Source: Marsupella aquatica (taxonomy: Eukaryota; Marchantiophyta). From it: DNA of 64,000 nt. Of this stretch, positions 1-11,409 are shown in pieces; position 1 is the stretch's first letter, and each line of letters opens with the position of its first letter. The translations under genes and the position numbers were made by a program. Location: positions 16,306,001-16,370,000 of the forward strand of contig OZ316892.1 of NCBI GenBank assembly GCA_973895155.1. Direction: 5' to 3'. The notes below the pieces were generated by a model, which did no database searches, had not been told where the DNA came from, and saw nothing but the letters and a program-made list of their open reading frames with translations.

Positions 1-537
1 CAGGAGAGACCAATGGAGACCCTGGCCCGCGTCACACAACAGAACCATTTGGGACTCTATATACTCATGTTTATAACTAATAAGGTTCACATGCAAGTTA
101 TAACCATGACTAATGAACACAGAGGGACAGTTCATAAGGAGAGAGAGCACTCGACATTACAATACATAGAAACCTGATGTTCTAACTTTAGAAATATAAC
201 ACATTGAATACAAGAAATGAACATAGCATGAATGACATCCACATGAAACAAAGCATCATATAAGCAAATCCTACATAAAACATTCATAAGAATTAAACAC
301 AATCACAATCTTGCTAAAAAATGAAGATCATTTGAATTCCAATGGAATAGTTTACAATGTGATCAATGTAATTTAGACAAAACAGGAACTCATAATTGAT
401 GACTGTAGGATGAGATAACTGAAAGCACATGCATGATACTATGAATCTCCAAGAGGACATGATTCTTGTACTGCTTCTTGACATCTAAAATCTACATAAC
501 ATGACTCACACTACAAACAAATAATGGCATGACATTG
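1..537. other. AT-rich stretch with no gene seen (3' flank of CACTA accessory gene)
   Basis: I see no ORF with recognisable content, no tandem repeat and no clear terminal repeat here. It is probably the 3' untranslated and subterminal part of the CACTA element. Confidence 0.4.
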
Positions 538-1334
538 TTATGGATCCTCTATGAACTTGCTTGGCCATAATACCAAAGAACCTGCAGCATCTCCAAGTGT
601 CTTTTGAGGAGGATCATCATTTGTGTTTGGAATGGGAAGGACAGCTTTAGGTTTCACTAGTAATGTGACTAACACTACTGAATAACCTGGGGGAATCCTC
701 TTGCCATGGAACGTTGTGGAACCAACCTGCACTCTGGCAAATCCTACTCGTGTTCCACTCTCATCAACAGCTAACAAGCCACTTTGTCCCTCAGCATTAG
801 GTGCTTTCCCCACTTCCACCTTAGATCTTTCTGCCAGCACTGTTCTTGGAGGTTTGTATGAAACCTTTGACGTGGCTCTGCTCCCACCAGCAGACTTGCT
901 TCGTGTGCGCATGCTTCCTCTCTTCACAGTAGTGAAGCTAGGCTCAGTAGGTTCCTCTATTAGGACTGTCACAGTAGCAGGTTCATCACCTGGGAGTGTC
1001 ATACCAACTAACTCTTTGGTTGGATTTATCTCAACAAGAGGCACACCTGTCATTGAGAATGATACATTCTGCAAATCATTTATCCCTGCAATGGAGTCAA
1101 GATCTACATAGCATGAATCTGGCTCAATGGTATCATTGTCATGCTTGCTGATATCCTCATTTGCCCCAACATTGATATCATCCACTCCCTTGCCAATGTC
1201 ATCCTCATCCAAACATGGTTGACTGCCCTCTGTCAAACAAGTTGCTTGTACAGACTGCAACTTTGTTGCCTCTAAATTACAGCGAGTATTTGCCAGGTTC
1301 TCATACTTCTTCTCTGTAGCACCTGTCTTATTCT
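538..1334 (-). CDS. Last exon of CACTA accessory gene, DUF8039-like C-terminal domain
   Basis: The minus-strand frame opens after an acceptor-like CCATAG at 1335-1340 and ends at a stop at 538. The first two thirds are acidic and Ser/Thr-rich with a short basic stretch (MRTRSKSAGGSRATSK). The last roughly 60 codons match the pattern of the plant DUF8039 domain: HGKRIPPGYSVVLV, a hydrophobic core, then TLGDAAGSLVLWPSKFI. In plants this domain is common in proteins encoded beside TNP2 transposases. Its molecular role is unknown. The upstream exon at 1448-1672 joins through canonical splice sites. The same domain type occurs twice in the unrelated transposon at 28656-41693. Confidence 0.6.
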
Positions 1335-1447
1335 CTATGGACACAACAACCACAATATATGTTACTGAAAATAACACATTCAACAAACAATGTCAATTCA
1401 AACTATACATTTAATAATCATATCCCACACAGTTGTAAAGGCCTTAC

Positions 1448-1672
1448 CTTCAAGCCTACATGTCGTTGGCATGCCAGAAGAGTGCATCGACTTTGCCACC
1501 TCAAGTGGTGATGGTGGAACTCCTGCAGAATTGGAATCAATTTTATCTCTCACCGACACAACATCTTCCATTAATGTCTTGAAGTTCACATGGAACAAGT
1601 CAGTCAATGAATTCAAACGTTCATTGATCTCTGGAAGACATGTTTCGACAGCCTTCAAACGACCACTTATCT
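1448..1672 (-). CDS. Internal exon of CACTA accessory gene
   Basis: An open minus-strand segment of 225 nt is bounded by an acceptor (CTTACAG, just above 1672) and a donor (AAG|GTAAGG at 1448/1447). It encodes an amphipathic, probably helical segment (ETCLPEINERLNSLTDLFH...) followed by a Ser/Pro-rich stretch. I recognise no domain. It sits between the Transposase_24-like exon and the DUF8039-like exon in the same orientation, so I take it as part of the same gene. Confidence 0.45.
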
Positions 1673-2069
1673 CTGTAAGTGAAGATCCACCTCCCTACAT
1701 GACACAGGGGTATAGGTTCAATCACTCCATATGAAATGTTGGGCAATATATGCACAATCAATGTTATATACAGTGTACACCTGAAATTCAACGCAGGTCA
1801 TTCAATTACCAATCAGAACTCATATAACTTACATGCTTGGAGGATTCAGATGCACCCTCTTGAGCCCGGGTGTTCACAATTTCAGCCCTCAACTCTTCTT
1901 TTGAAGGGCTTTGCCCCAATTGGGCTTTCTGCACATGCATGGCAAACACAAGTTATCGATCAATATTCAGGGAACGTACACTAAAAAACAAAGTTTACAT
2001 GTATGGGTTTACACTAAAAAACAGTACATAGTGTAGCATAAATTACATAGCTAGGCCATTCATTCTTAC

Positions 2070-2632
2070 CAAACGTTTAGCTGTCGGTGCAGTGCCGGTC
2101 CTTCCTGTCAGATTAGGGTTCTGAACACTCAACCTGGCCTCGGTCATCTGTGAACTCTTCTTTTTTGAAGCATCTGTTACAAAATAAGCTACTAACCTTG
2201 CCCACACTTTATCATCACAACTGGCTGGTGGAGGCATATCTGGCTTCTCCCCACCTTCCTTCCAAGCCTTATGCATTCTCCACCTCTCTTGCTTGATAAT
2301 TTTACCTGCTGTACTCTCTAGGCAACCTATGTCCACGCCATCATCACTGCCCACATAATTCCATTTGGCAGCAACATTTTCACATACAGTCTTCCAATCT
2401 TTTGGATGCTGTTTTTTAAAATTAATAACACTCACATCTAACCAACGCAATACTTCAGCTTTCAAATCAGCATGCCATCGGTTCTTGCGAGGACACTCAG
2501 CATCCACCCATTGTCTCTCATTCAACTTTATGTTCCCTTTCTTTGTCACCTCCCCTCGTGCACTGCTCTCGGTAGTACTGGGCGTTGTATTGGCCACCCC
2601 TTCATTCACCCTACCTGGGGTTCTGAAGCCAC
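2070..2632 (-). CDS. CACTA accessory gene exon, Transposase_24 (Ptta/En/Spm)-like
   Basis: The exon is bounded by an acceptor (TTTTCCCAG|G near 2632) and a donor (TTTG|GTAAGA at 2070). The protein has a block running WHADLKAEVLRWLDVSVINF, then KDWKTVCENVAAKWNYVG, then KIIKQERWRMHKAWKEGG. This Trp/Arg/Lys-rich helical layout resembles the plant Ptta/En/Spm Transposase_24 family, thought to be the DNA-binding accessory protein of CACTA elements. A Pro-rich linker and a Lys-rich region (DASKKKSSQMTEARL) follow. The family call is by pattern only. It is placed, as usual for such genes, downstream of TNP2 on the same strand. Confidence 0.5.
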
Positions 2633-2737
2633 CTGGGAAAATACAATGCCATTCATGCTTGAGAACTACATATAGCAGAATGGATGACGGCAACATTCAA
2701 TGCTTCACTTCAAGAAAAATTCTTCAAACATACATAC

Positions 2738-3425
2738 CTGTAGCTCTGCCTGTAGATGCCTGTGCAGGGACTGCACTCTGAAATTGTTGCGACCCTGGAC
2801 CACCTGTCCAGCCTAGTACAGGGGCCGGATGATGTCACTTTCTAGGTATGTGTGTGCAAACATATGTACTGAAAACTAAGTACAAACTGTAGGAAAACAA
2901 CTGAACATTCACCGACATACCTGTCCCCCTTCCGTGCTGCATCTGCATAGGGGCATTAGTGAATACTTGAGTCGATGGTTCGACTGTCCAACCTGCACAC
3001 ATACATTTTCTATCATTATACATGTGCAGAGTCCCCCCCATGTGAATGGACTCCACATATAATGAGTTCTTCCATTGCTGACAAGATCAGACATTACCTG
3101 CTCCTCTTCCAGCGTTTGTAGGTACTGAATTTTGATATCCCTGCCAATTACCTTCACCACCTTCCCAACCTTGTTCATTCCACGACCCACCACCATCCTC
3201 CCAACCTGGTTCAACCCATGTCTGTCCTTGTGGACATTGGAACTGATCATTACTAGCATTTGCCCAATCAGGTTGGGCAGAATCTGCATGCAATGGCAGG
3301 TGGACAGAATTTCATGTTGTCTGAATCCAATACATCCCAAACAATGTCAAAAATTGATATGCAGTCTGAAATTCAGGAGTGCCATGCCTTCACAAAGAAC
3401 TGGCATATAGATATATACTCACATC
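2738..3425 (-). CDS. Run of small Gly/Trp/Gln-rich exons of the CACTA accessory gene
   Basis: Several short segments have matching canonical splice sites on the minus strand: about 2738-2777 (CAG|AGTGCAG ... ACAG|GTATGT), about 2924-2993 (GCAG|GTTGG ... GACAG|GTATGT) and about 3099-3285 (GCATGCAG|ATTC ... GCAG|GTAATG). The predicted peptide is low complexity, with repeats of the type GWEDGGGSWNEQGWEGG. It looks like an intrinsically disordered RNA- or DNA-associated tail. I cannot identify a function. Exact exon borders are inferred from GT/AG signals only. Confidence 0.35.
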
Positions 3426-3654
3426 CCCATGGTTGAGGTGGACGTCCATACCCACGAGATTGTGGGTTTGGACCTGCTCTGCCTCTACCACGGGCATAAC
3501 CTAGAGCTTGCCCCCTGCCATAGTATTGGGCACCAGCCTGGGATCTACCACTACTACCACCTCGCCAACCTTGATCAGAGGTCAGCCCCCCCTGCTGGTA
3601 TGGTGCATGCACAGGCTTCGAAGGCAAAACAGAACTGGCAGGACGCTGCATCAC
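3425..3654 (-). CDS. RG/RGG-rich exon of the CACTA accessory gene
   Basis: The minus-strand frame encodes GGSSGRSQAGAQYYGRGQ and GYARGRGRAGPNPQSRGYGR, an arginine-glycine-rich segment typical of disordered nucleic-acid-binding regions. It ends at a good donor (GGGGAT|GTGAGT near 3425). It lies between the acidic exon at 3734-4033 and the small Gly/Trp-rich exons. I infer membership of one multi-exon gene from the shared strand and consistent splice signals. Confidence 0.4.
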
Positions 3655-3733
3655 ATCACCAACTACAATGTCAGGAACTAAGCAAGGTACATATGTGTAG
3701 TACTGAACATATGAAACCTCTAAACAAGAGTTT

Positions 3734-4033
3734 TTAACTCAAAACCTTGTTGGGAAAACTACTTACATGTTTCTTTTGGGGCTGCTCTGCAATGTATTCA
3801 TCTTCATAACCCCCATCCTCATCCATTTCCTCTGGAAAATACTCATCATCTGCATCTTCTTGTCTAGTGTCTGCACCCATCTGTACAGCATCAATGTCAT
3901 CTCCACATTCTGCCATTGTAGGTACGACCTTCTTGCTCAACCTGTCACTCCGACGCACAGGCCCAGAGATAGTGTTGGTCACCCTTCTTGCGTACTCCTT
4001 TTGTTTCTTTGAAAGTGCTGTGGCCTGCGACAT
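3734..4033 (-). CDS. N-terminal basic/acidic exon of the CACTA accessory gene
   Basis: This ORF starts with a good ATG at 4033 and reads a Lys/Arg-rich segment (ALSKKQKEYARRVTNT, RRSDRLSKKV), then a strongly acidic one (DADDEYFPEEMDEDGGYEDEY). It could be the first coding exon of the accessory gene whose later exons run down to 538. No known domain is visible. A further small frame at 4127-4327 (ERKAMEQRAYVKAKIVELDLEKDVAEL) has coiled-coil character and may be an upstream exon. Confidence 0.4.
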   Translation of the reverse strand: MSQATALSKKQKEYARRVTNTISGPVRRSDRLSKKVVPTMAECGDDIDAVQMGADTRQEDADDEYFPEEMDEDGGYEDEYIAEQPQKKHVSSFPNKVLS

Positions 4034-4399
4034 TCCAATATGAGAATACAGTCACAATTTCAGTGCCACATTGAACTATTCATGTCACACAAACTCAGCG
4101 GAGGGGTGTAGTTGAGAATCGTTCCCTTACAATTCAGCCACATCCTTTTCCAGATCCAGTTCTACGATTTTGGCTTTCACGTATGCTCGTTGTTCCATAG
4201 CTTTCCTTTCATACTCACACATCTCTGTGTCACTCTGTTCCATCCTACTGGACCACAAAAACATGTCATCTATGGTCACCCCGTATAACACAATGCAACC
4301 ACAATCACCAGGCATCCATCCATACATCTGTGTTGCTTCAGAATTACTTTATTACACATCCTTCCCCTCACTAATGTCCATGCAAACAATTCACATTAC

Positions 4400-5195
4400 T
4401 CATGGCACAGGCACACTGTTGGCATCTGCATCTCTGAATTCGCCTCCTTCAGCAAATGCATCTACCCTTGTCACAGGAATGAAGTCCCCGCTATCATGAA
4501 CTACAGGCACTTGGTCTGATCGCCGACGATCAAAGGCACTATGAGAGTGTAAATGAAACTCAAGGTTTGATCCTTCCATCTGACGTTGCCTGGCCTGTTT
4601 ATGACACACTACACGCCAACCTGGGGAGTCTTCCACATCCAGGAAGAAAGCTTGCTCCACCTGACTAGGAAACACAAATGGCTCAGACCATTCGGGCAAT
4701 TTCCCTCTGAAATTGGCCAGCAAGAAACCGTCGTTGTCTCTCTTCATGGTAGCCCTGTTACCAAGCCAATCCTGCCGCACCCATGAACCTTTCATAAGAA
4801 TCACAGGACTGGACACCGCCCCATAGTCCAGAGCCCATATGTCAACTAATTCTCCCACATATCCCATCTCCATCCAGGCCCTGTCGTGATTGTGGCTCTG
4901 TTGCTCAAATACAGTGATGAGCCCGCAGTCATTCGTCACCCTGTAGGCACTGTCACCATCCTTCACTCGGAAGTGATTCCCATATGCTCTCATCCGTTTG
5001 TAAGTCTTCACTTTCAGGCTAGGGGCATTAGACAGTAGGTAAACATCTGCATCCATGTTTGGGTGGGTCTCGTGATGCTCTCTAATTGCCACTCTGATCC
5101 ACTCCATGAAACCTGGAAAAGTTGTTCCTGCAGTGGGATGGGCCGCCTTCAATGACTCATACTCCCTGAACGAACAACCACACAGCATTAGCTTG
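4400..5195 (-). CDS. TNP2 transposase gene, third exon (DUF4216)
   Basis: The third coding exon follows an acceptor (GTTCGTTCAG|GGAGTATG near 5170-5195). Its middle, read as WALDYGAVSSPVILMKGSWV and then a Phe/Gln-rich stretch ending FVFPSQVEQAFFLDVEDSPGW, is the DUF4216 pattern that forms the C-terminal part of plant TNP2-type CACTA transposases. The C-terminus is polar and acidic. The exon order DDE core, DUF4218, DUF4216 on one strand matches complete elements of this superfamily. Confidence 0.75.
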
Positions 5196-5287
5196 GGTAA
5201 ACATGAACAGGCTGAAGGAGAAAACCACACGAACACAACATTTAAGCTCATGAACTAGATTATAGCACATGTATGCACTCACTGTAT

Positions 5288-6190
5288 CTAGGGTTCCATC
5301 ACCACAGTGTTGTGCAATACAAAGTCATGTGCCAAGTCTCTCATAGATATGGTCAGGTTCTTTGTGGTTGCAGCCCCTTCCAGTACTTCACCTATCACCC
5401 CTTCCTCCTCATCAGAATTCCACACCCTGGTCTTCACATGCTCATATTGTGCTATGTATTCGGTCAGAAATCCCAGAGTCTCATCCTTGATGTAACCTTT
5501 AGCCATGCTTGCTTCAGGTTTGTAATATGTTCTCACGTGACCTTTGAGTAGCTTCATGTACCGTTCCAAAGGGTACAACCAACAAGCACTCACAGGCCCA
5601 AATTGGTGTAGCTCTTCCACAACATGGACAAGTAGGTGGGTCATGACATCAAAAAATGCGGGAGGAAAATAAATCTCCAGGTCACACAGCACCTGAGCGA
5701 CATCTTCTGTCAGTTGTGGGAAGTGTGTTTCATCCCAAACCTTCACACAAATACGACGAAACACATCACTGAGTCGCATGATCACAGTACGAACAGGCTT
5801 CTGCAACAGGCTCCTCAGGCATAAAGGCAACACCTGTTGCATCAACATATGGTAGTCATGGCTTTTCATACTACCAAGCTTTCTAGTCATGATATGCTTC
5901 TTGAAAGCACTGCCATAGTTTGAAGGAACCTTCAAAGAACTCAACCTCTGCACAAATAGTTCCCACTCTGTGTCTGTCAGAACATAGGGCGCTTGGTACT
6001 TCAAGAGCACATCAGCTCTGTGGGCATGTGGCCTCAACCAAAGATGGGGTTTCATTCCCCTCTGTTCAAGATCCAATCTCACTGAACCAGTGTCTTTCTC
6101 TCCACACAAGAATCTGAGTAGACTCTCACAAATATTCTTTTCAATGTGCATAACATCAATGTTATGTTTGCTTGGCTCAAACTCCTGCAT
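5288..6190 (-). CDS. TNP2 transposase gene, second exon (end of catalytic core plus DUF4218)
   Basis: The frame follows an acceptor, CGATGCAG|GAGTTTGAGCC, and starts with the conserved HNIDVMHIEKNICESLL of TNP2 proteins. From about residue 180 it shows DUF4218: MTHLLVHVVEELHQFGPV, WLYPLERYMKLLKGHVR, then the EASMAKGYIKDETLGF stretch. Near its end an in-frame TAG follows VVMEP, six nucleotides before a GTGAGT donor. A Gln codon there would keep the frame open into the next exon, so this copy may be inactivated by one C-to-T change. Protein: transposase of the CMC superfamily, nuclear. Confidence 0.78.
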   Translation of the reverse strand: MQEFEPSKHNIDVMHIEKNICESLLRFLCGEKDTGSVRLDLEQRGMKPHLWLRPHAHRADVLLKYQAPYVLTDTEWELFVQRLSSLKVPSNYGSAFKKHIMTRKLGSMKSHDYHMLMQQVLPLCLRSLLQKPVRTVIMRLSDVFRRICVKVWDETHFPQLTEDVAQVLCDLEIYFPPAFFDVMTHLLVHVVEELHQFGPVSACWLYPLERYMKLLKGHVRTYYKPEASMAKGYIKDETLGFLTEYIAQYEHVKTRVWNSDEEEGVIGEVLEGAATTKNLTISMRDLAHDFVLHNTVVMEP

Positions 6191-6297
6191 CGTTGCAATG
6201 CAAAAGCGTCAGGAAATGCCTCAAGTTTAGTCTCTCTCTTCGAAATGAATGCACATGCTCTGAACCAAAACATGTATCCCAATTAGCATCAACTCCA

Positions 6298-7990
6298 AGA
6301 GGCTTACCCTCCAGTACTTGAGCTCCAAGTCCAATATGCTCAGTCTTTTTACACCATATCGCTTTATTGGATCACTCACTCCATCTTCCCTGCCCCCTCG
6401 TTTGATATAGTCATCCCTCAGTGCTCCCCACTGCCTGATCTCCTCTTTGGTCACTCGTGTCGGGGGTCCACGTTGCTCAATCTCATTGCCAAAGTGTGCA
6501 ATCAGTGCCTGTCTTTCTCTGTAAGGGTGATCTGCCTTCAGAAAACGACGATGGCCCATGTATATCACTTTCTGCAGGGCTCTAGAGTACTCACTGGTGA
6601 CATTGCACCCACAGATAGTACAAGCATAATATCCTTTTGTTGTTTGGCCTGATATCATCCCATGGGCTGGGTAGTCAGCTATAGTCAGAATGACAATGGC
6701 TCTAAGGATGAATGGGTTTAACCTCCCAAGCCTCTGTAGGACATCATATGTGAGAACTCCTTCCTCCCAAAGCTTTCTCAATTCCTCCACTAGGGGAGCC
6801 AGAAACACATCTATGTTGGCAGATACAGCACTGTCTGGCCCTGGTATCAGTAGGACCATCAGAACAAAAAATCGCTTTGTAGTCATCCAAGGAGGAAGGT
6901 TATAATTCAAAATAGTTACAGGCCAGCACGAAAATTTGTTGTTCTTGTCTCCAAATGGGTTTACCCCATCCAATGACAGCCCAAGTCTGACATTCCTCGG
7001 CTTAGCAGCAAATTCGGGATACATCTCATCTATGAGTTTCCATTGCCTTGAATCTGCAGCATGTCGTTGTAGCCCATCATCACTTTTCTTGTCAGTTGCC
7101 CAAGTCATCATCTCCGAGATGGCACGGCTTCTGAACATCCGCTGAAGTCTGGGAATGAGTGGAAAATGACGAAGTACCTTGGCGGGAACCATAGACTTTC
7201 CTGAGTTCCGATACCTGTGCTTCCCACACTTAGGGCATGTCAACGATTCTTTATACTCCTTTCTGAAAAGAACATGCCCATCAGGACAGGCATGGATCGA
7301 ATCATAGTTCAATCCAAGATTAGATATGCATCTTTTTGCCTCGTACATGTTCTTGGGCAAAATATTACCATCTGGTAGCACAGTTGTTCGCAAGAATGCC
7401 AACAACTCAGAAACCAAAATGTTGGGGACATTGTGGTTGCCGCAAATGTTCAGGAACATGATGACAAATCCCAGTTTAGAACATTTGCTACCGGGGTACA
7501 AAGACTTCCTGCCTTCCTGTATTTGCAGGGGAGAGCCAAACATCCCATCATGCCCAGGGGTTTCCTGCCCTATCTCAAACTCATCAAGAGGCTCTTCGAC
7601 AGGGGGCACACTTGCATCTGCAGCCGTATCCTCTTCATTGTCCAGCCCATCATGAAATGCATCCAAGTCTTGGAAGATGTCTCTCACCATCTCTTCCACA
7701 TGAATTCCTTCGTCACGTGGTGCTGCCTGAGCACCATCCCGTTGGAGAGCTGACAACCCACAGAGACCAGCTACAACATTTTCAAATGCACCAGGCAGAA
7801 CCTCACTTGCCCGTCTTGCAGCATTGGCAGCATCAAATTCTAACCTCCACTCCTCGTCGGAAGAATCTTCCTCTGCAGGATCATTCCAAACTCGATGTCG
7901 TGGATCTCTTCCATGAACCGCGATATGCCGCCAAACCTCATTCAGACCCCTGGTACGGGATCCTTGGCAGATTGCACAAGGACATCTCAT
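6298..7990 (-). CDS. TNP2-type CACTA transposase, first exon (Transposase_21 core)
   Basis: The exon starts at ATG 7990 with MRCPCAICQGSR, the zinc-binding N-terminal motif of this family. A second Cys cluster (HACPDGHVLF...TCPKCGKHRY) lies near residue 250. The catalytic core follows: LGLSLDGVNPFG near 338, WPVTILNYNLPPWMTTKRFF, LLIPGPDSAVSANIDVFLAPLVEEL, and ILTIADYPAHGMISGQTTKGYYACTIC near 437. The Asp residues of SLDG and IADYPA fit the DDE pair of TNP2 transposases. The exon ends at a donor (TGGAGG|GTAAGC) near 6298. Function: cut-and-paste transposition of CACTA elements. The 5' end upstream of residue 1 may lack a further exon. Confidence 0.85.
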
Positions 7991-8564
7991 CCTACTGGCT
8001 CCTTAAAGTCTGGTTCGTAACCTTTCACGCTGCCAAAGCTTATTATCATGGCGTGATATCCTTGTGGGATGATGCAAAGGCAGTGCCTGTGCCCTGGGCT
8101 GGGTCTGGGGAGGGTGGTGACCAGGGTGCATTGTAACAGGCTGGGAGCTCTGCAGTCATGGACAGCAGTGAACAAGGATGCCTAATGGTGGTATTTGTGT
8201 TCCATATATCCCTGATTGTATCTGCCAAAAGAGTTAACATAACGTGTACTAAATTCTCACAAACCCTAAACCACCCCAAAAGAAAAAAACAGGTTCGCAA
8301 GTAGTGTACCTATTGTCAAGTGAATGACACAAAATTCCTAAATGTTGGAGGGTGTCACCACCTCCTCCGCTGTCCTCAAATGTACCGCCTCTGCATGTAC
8401 GTTTATAGTGACACCCCCAGGCAGCAGGAAACAACAATCCGCCAACAGTAAAATAAGCCCAACTGCCACCAACCATAACAAGGTACATTAGTTCAAAGAT
8501 CACATTTATTTCAATGATCTGATTTATACAAAAAAACTTGTGTCCAAACTGATGCTACTACTCC

Positions 8565-9239
8565 TCACTCTGATTCAGAATCGCTAATGACCCATTCCTC
8601 ACTTGTTGTCTCATAGTCCTCTCTGTAAGGATCCTGACCCTTCCGTGGCCAGGCCTCAAAAAGATCATAGTCCATTGGGTTTTGACGCTTCCCAGCTGCT
8701 ACTGATTCCACAAGCCAAGCATATGAAACCACAAACACATTATGGGACATGACATAAAAGCGAATGTCTCCCTTCCCAAACTTGCGGCAGGCTTTGGGAT
8801 ATGACTTAGTAATGACATGAGTGGTGTCCTCTGTTATATTCTCCTCCACTGTCCCACCTAGGTCAAGCACTGTGGACTTGTACACTTTGCACTTAACCTC
8901 TCCAATTCCCGCCTCCACAAATACCATGCTCAGCCCTTTCAGAATGGGGGTTGGTTGCTTCGTCTCCTCAGCCAACATACACTTCAGCCTTGTAGAGCTC
9001 TGTCCTTTGTTGAGTACAGGTCCATATTGGAGATCAGCAAGCCGTGCCTTTGCTTCCCAGACTTCTTGTTCAACCCAAGCTGATGCAGAAGCTTCTTCAT
9101 CCTCCCACAACTCATATTGCTCAGTATCCTGTACAATCTTATGTGCTATGGAATCTGTGATCCAAGAGGCCTCAACTACTTTTAGGCCTTGCTTAGTAAT
9201 TGCAGAATTCATGTAGGACCATGACCACTTCTTTATCAC
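8565..9239 (-). CDS. BRCT-domain protein fragment (DNA polymerase lambda-type BRCT)
   Basis: The frame probably starts at an acceptor, TTGCAG|GGACATGGC, just above the first ATG. An N-terminal part ends in GLKVVEASWITDSI, typical of the last helix of a BRCT domain. A second BRCT runs from about residue 100 to 195: GLSMVFVEAGIGEVKCKV, LGGTVEENITEDTTHVI, then FVVSYAWLVESVAAGKR with its conserved Trp. The C-terminus is acidic. BRCT modules bind phosphopeptides or DNA ends in repair proteins. The second domain looks most like that of family X polymerases, but no polymerase domain follows, so this is a partial gene. It lies inside the CACTA element on the same strand as the transposase, so I read it as captured host sequence. 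Confidence 0.6.
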   Translation of the reverse strand: MIKKWSWSYMNSAITKQGLKVVEASWITDSIAHKIVQDTEQYELWEDEEASASAWVEQEVWEAKARLADLQYGPVLNKGQSSTRLKCMLAEETKQPTPILKGLSMVFVEAGIGEVKCKVYKSTVLDLGGTVEENITEDTTHVITKSYPKACRKFGKGDIRFYVMSHNVFVVSYAWLVESVAAGKRQNPMDYDLFEAWPRKGQDPYREDYETTSEEWVISDSESE

Positions 9240-10029
9240 TGATAGCCATGTCCCTGCAACAACATGTGTAGTCTCTGGAGTGATGTCCTGAACTACAGTG
9301 CCATGGAGCTCAGAGAATCATTTCTGTACAGTTGGCCAATGCACTTTGGTCAACCCATGCTGGCCATGGACCAAAATCGCTCTGACCCCTGTAAACACTG
9401 CTGGGTGGTCACACTTTCTACGTTTACCAGGCTCCATGTACACACACTCTACGTGATGATAGTGAATTTTGGAAGAATGGGTTCACCTGACAATACAAGG
9501 ACAACAAAATTCCTGCTTTTTGAGTTGATCTGGCCCACTGGTGCTCAGGTCCGATTTTGATAGGTACAAGGGATATGTGAACAATACGTACTAGGCACCT
9601 GCACGGATGCAGGACATTGTTTGAATATATACTACAAAATCCATATCCGTGGTGAAATGAAGTGCAACCAACTTGTCATGGCACATACATATTTTGTTGT
9701 AAAGGAGGATACATTCAATGACAAACTTATAGGGCAATTTGATTAATTGCATGCCTGATAATTTATACGCTTACAACTTAGAAGTCCTGTTTTAATTTAG
9801 CAGTCTGATGAAAGTGTTTATGAAAATGACCACTCAGCCTAAATACTTCCAAGAAGGCTTGTAAGGATAAGTTTGTATAGGCATGTACCCAGCCACTGAC
9901 GCCAGAGCACAAGATAAGTGCTGCCTATATAAACTCGCCTACCCAACTCCTTTTCAAAATTGGAATCTCTGCAATCTCAAAAAATAGTACATCCACATCA
10001 GGTGCACTGTGCATGTACAATGTTCAGCT

Positions 10030-10710
10030 TCACAGCCAAGATATGTGATCTCTCACAGGAGTGCGCGAGGTAGGATCAATGGCATGGCGATGACAATAAA
10101 ATATCCATCGATCAACACCATGTGCAGAGTGATCATAGATTTCTCTGTCACAAGCATAACCCTCTGCTTGATGATCTTTCAGGCAATGATAGTGCCACAT
10201 AGTGGGACACCTAGCACAGTGGACTATGTCAGTCCAGTAGTCATCATCATGCTCACCACATGCCTTGCACCTATGAAGTGGGCAAGCTGTGGCATGAGCA
10301 GGAAAACACTCAAAACAGAAAAATCTCACACAAAAACGGTCTGGACATTTCCTAACATTTGCTGCAGCATCAACAGAGCCCTCATAGGACCCCAACTTCC
10401 CACACTGTGCACACTTAGCCTGCTTCTCCAAACAATCAGTGCACATCCAGTCTCCCTGGTGTGTTGACGGGAGGCCCACCCCTGGACAGTTGTTTTCTGC
10501 AGCAAGGTCAGACTCCGGGTTGAGGTGGAAATGCCTCATGCAAGGGCCCTCACAAATGACCAGGCCCCCACCATCGTCACAAATGGCACAACAATGAGCT
10601 GCCTTCTGGAAAATCTGACTTGCAGAGAAGTTAGTAGCATCTACCCCAAGTACACCTGTGTTTCTCACCTTTGTCACACGCTTTTTGGCTTGAATTTTAG
10701 GCCGTGCCAT
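10030..10710 (-). CDS. EDM2-like multi-PHD zinc-finger module
   Basis: A 226-codon frame begins with a basic segment (MARPKIQAKKRVTKVRN). It then carries a first PHD finger, CAICDDGGGLVICEGPCMRHFH, whose DDGGxL and CxRxFH layout matches plant EDM2-type proteins. A second Cys/His array follows (CTDCLEKQAKCAQCGKLG, CPDRFCVRFFCFECF) and then a third (CPLHRCKACGEHDDD, HCARCPTMWHYHCL). Arabidopsis EDM2 uses such triple PHD-type modules to read histone marks. Other EDM2 domains (methyltransferase-like) are not seen, so this is a fragment or a stand-alone reader. It lies within the CACTA element on the transposase strand. Confidence 0.65.
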   Translation of the reverse strand: MARPKIQAKKRVTKVRNTGVLGVDATNFSASQIFQKAAHCCAICDDGGGLVICEGPCMRHFHLNPESDLAAENNCPGVGLPSTHQGDWMCTDCLEKQAKCAQCGKLGSYEGSVDAAANVRKCPDRFCVRFFCFECFPAHATACPLHRCKACGEHDDDYWTDIVHCARCPTMWHYHCLKDHQAEGYACDREIYDHSAHGVDRWIFYCHRHAIDPTSRTPVRDHISWL

Positions 10711-11409
10711 GCCTGCGCATGAGATAGACTCTACAATTTAGCAGACTGCATAGAAAGTAAAATATATTTAGCATTTAAGGTACAAAGGCATTTGCTACTG
10801 CAATGAATTGGAATGGCCCACACAAGGATGCAGAGCACACATACTTTTGGTATGTTGAGCCCACACACAAAACTGATCCCCTAATACAATTTCTCCACCA
10901 ACACCTCAATTTTAATTGTGGCTATGATTCACCAAAGGAGATCTGCAACAACATTTCATGCATTTGAATCACATACAATAGTCGTGACATGTAAAACAGG
11001 CATTCTTCGAAGAGGATTGGTATGAAGCAGTGTCATAAGGGTTGAAATTTATACATCCTAAATAGGTTATGATAGTGGCTGAGACAAATAAGTGAGGCAT
11101 AAATCATTTTGCATATTATCACATGGCCCATTAATTCATTCAACGTTGCAATGTTCACCAGGTTAAAGCAGTCATGAAAGCAGTCTTTCAATAGAGACTT
11201 TTATGCGAGTTTGCTAGCCTCTTAAATTAGGATATTTTGCTTAGTGCAGGCATAATAGGATATAAGTTATGTACTGTTGACCCTAAACCCTGGACCCAAA
11301 ATTGCTCATACATCAAAATTTTAAGTAAATATCCTCTGTGTTGAAGTGAGAGTGTTAAGCTATAGGTCAATGGTATCTGGTCTGTGCATGCGGTGTGACA
11401 AGTGGTCCT

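Noticed and set aside
509-520. CACTACAAAC as the left terminus of the CACTA element
   Set aside because: It lies only 25-30 bp from the stop codon of the accessory gene, leaves no room for a subterminal region, and does not match the CACTAGAAGAAACC end at 17759.
7612-8136. 174-codon plus-strand ORF (His/Pro-rich)
   Set aside because: Antisense shadow of the TNP2 transposase N-terminal region.
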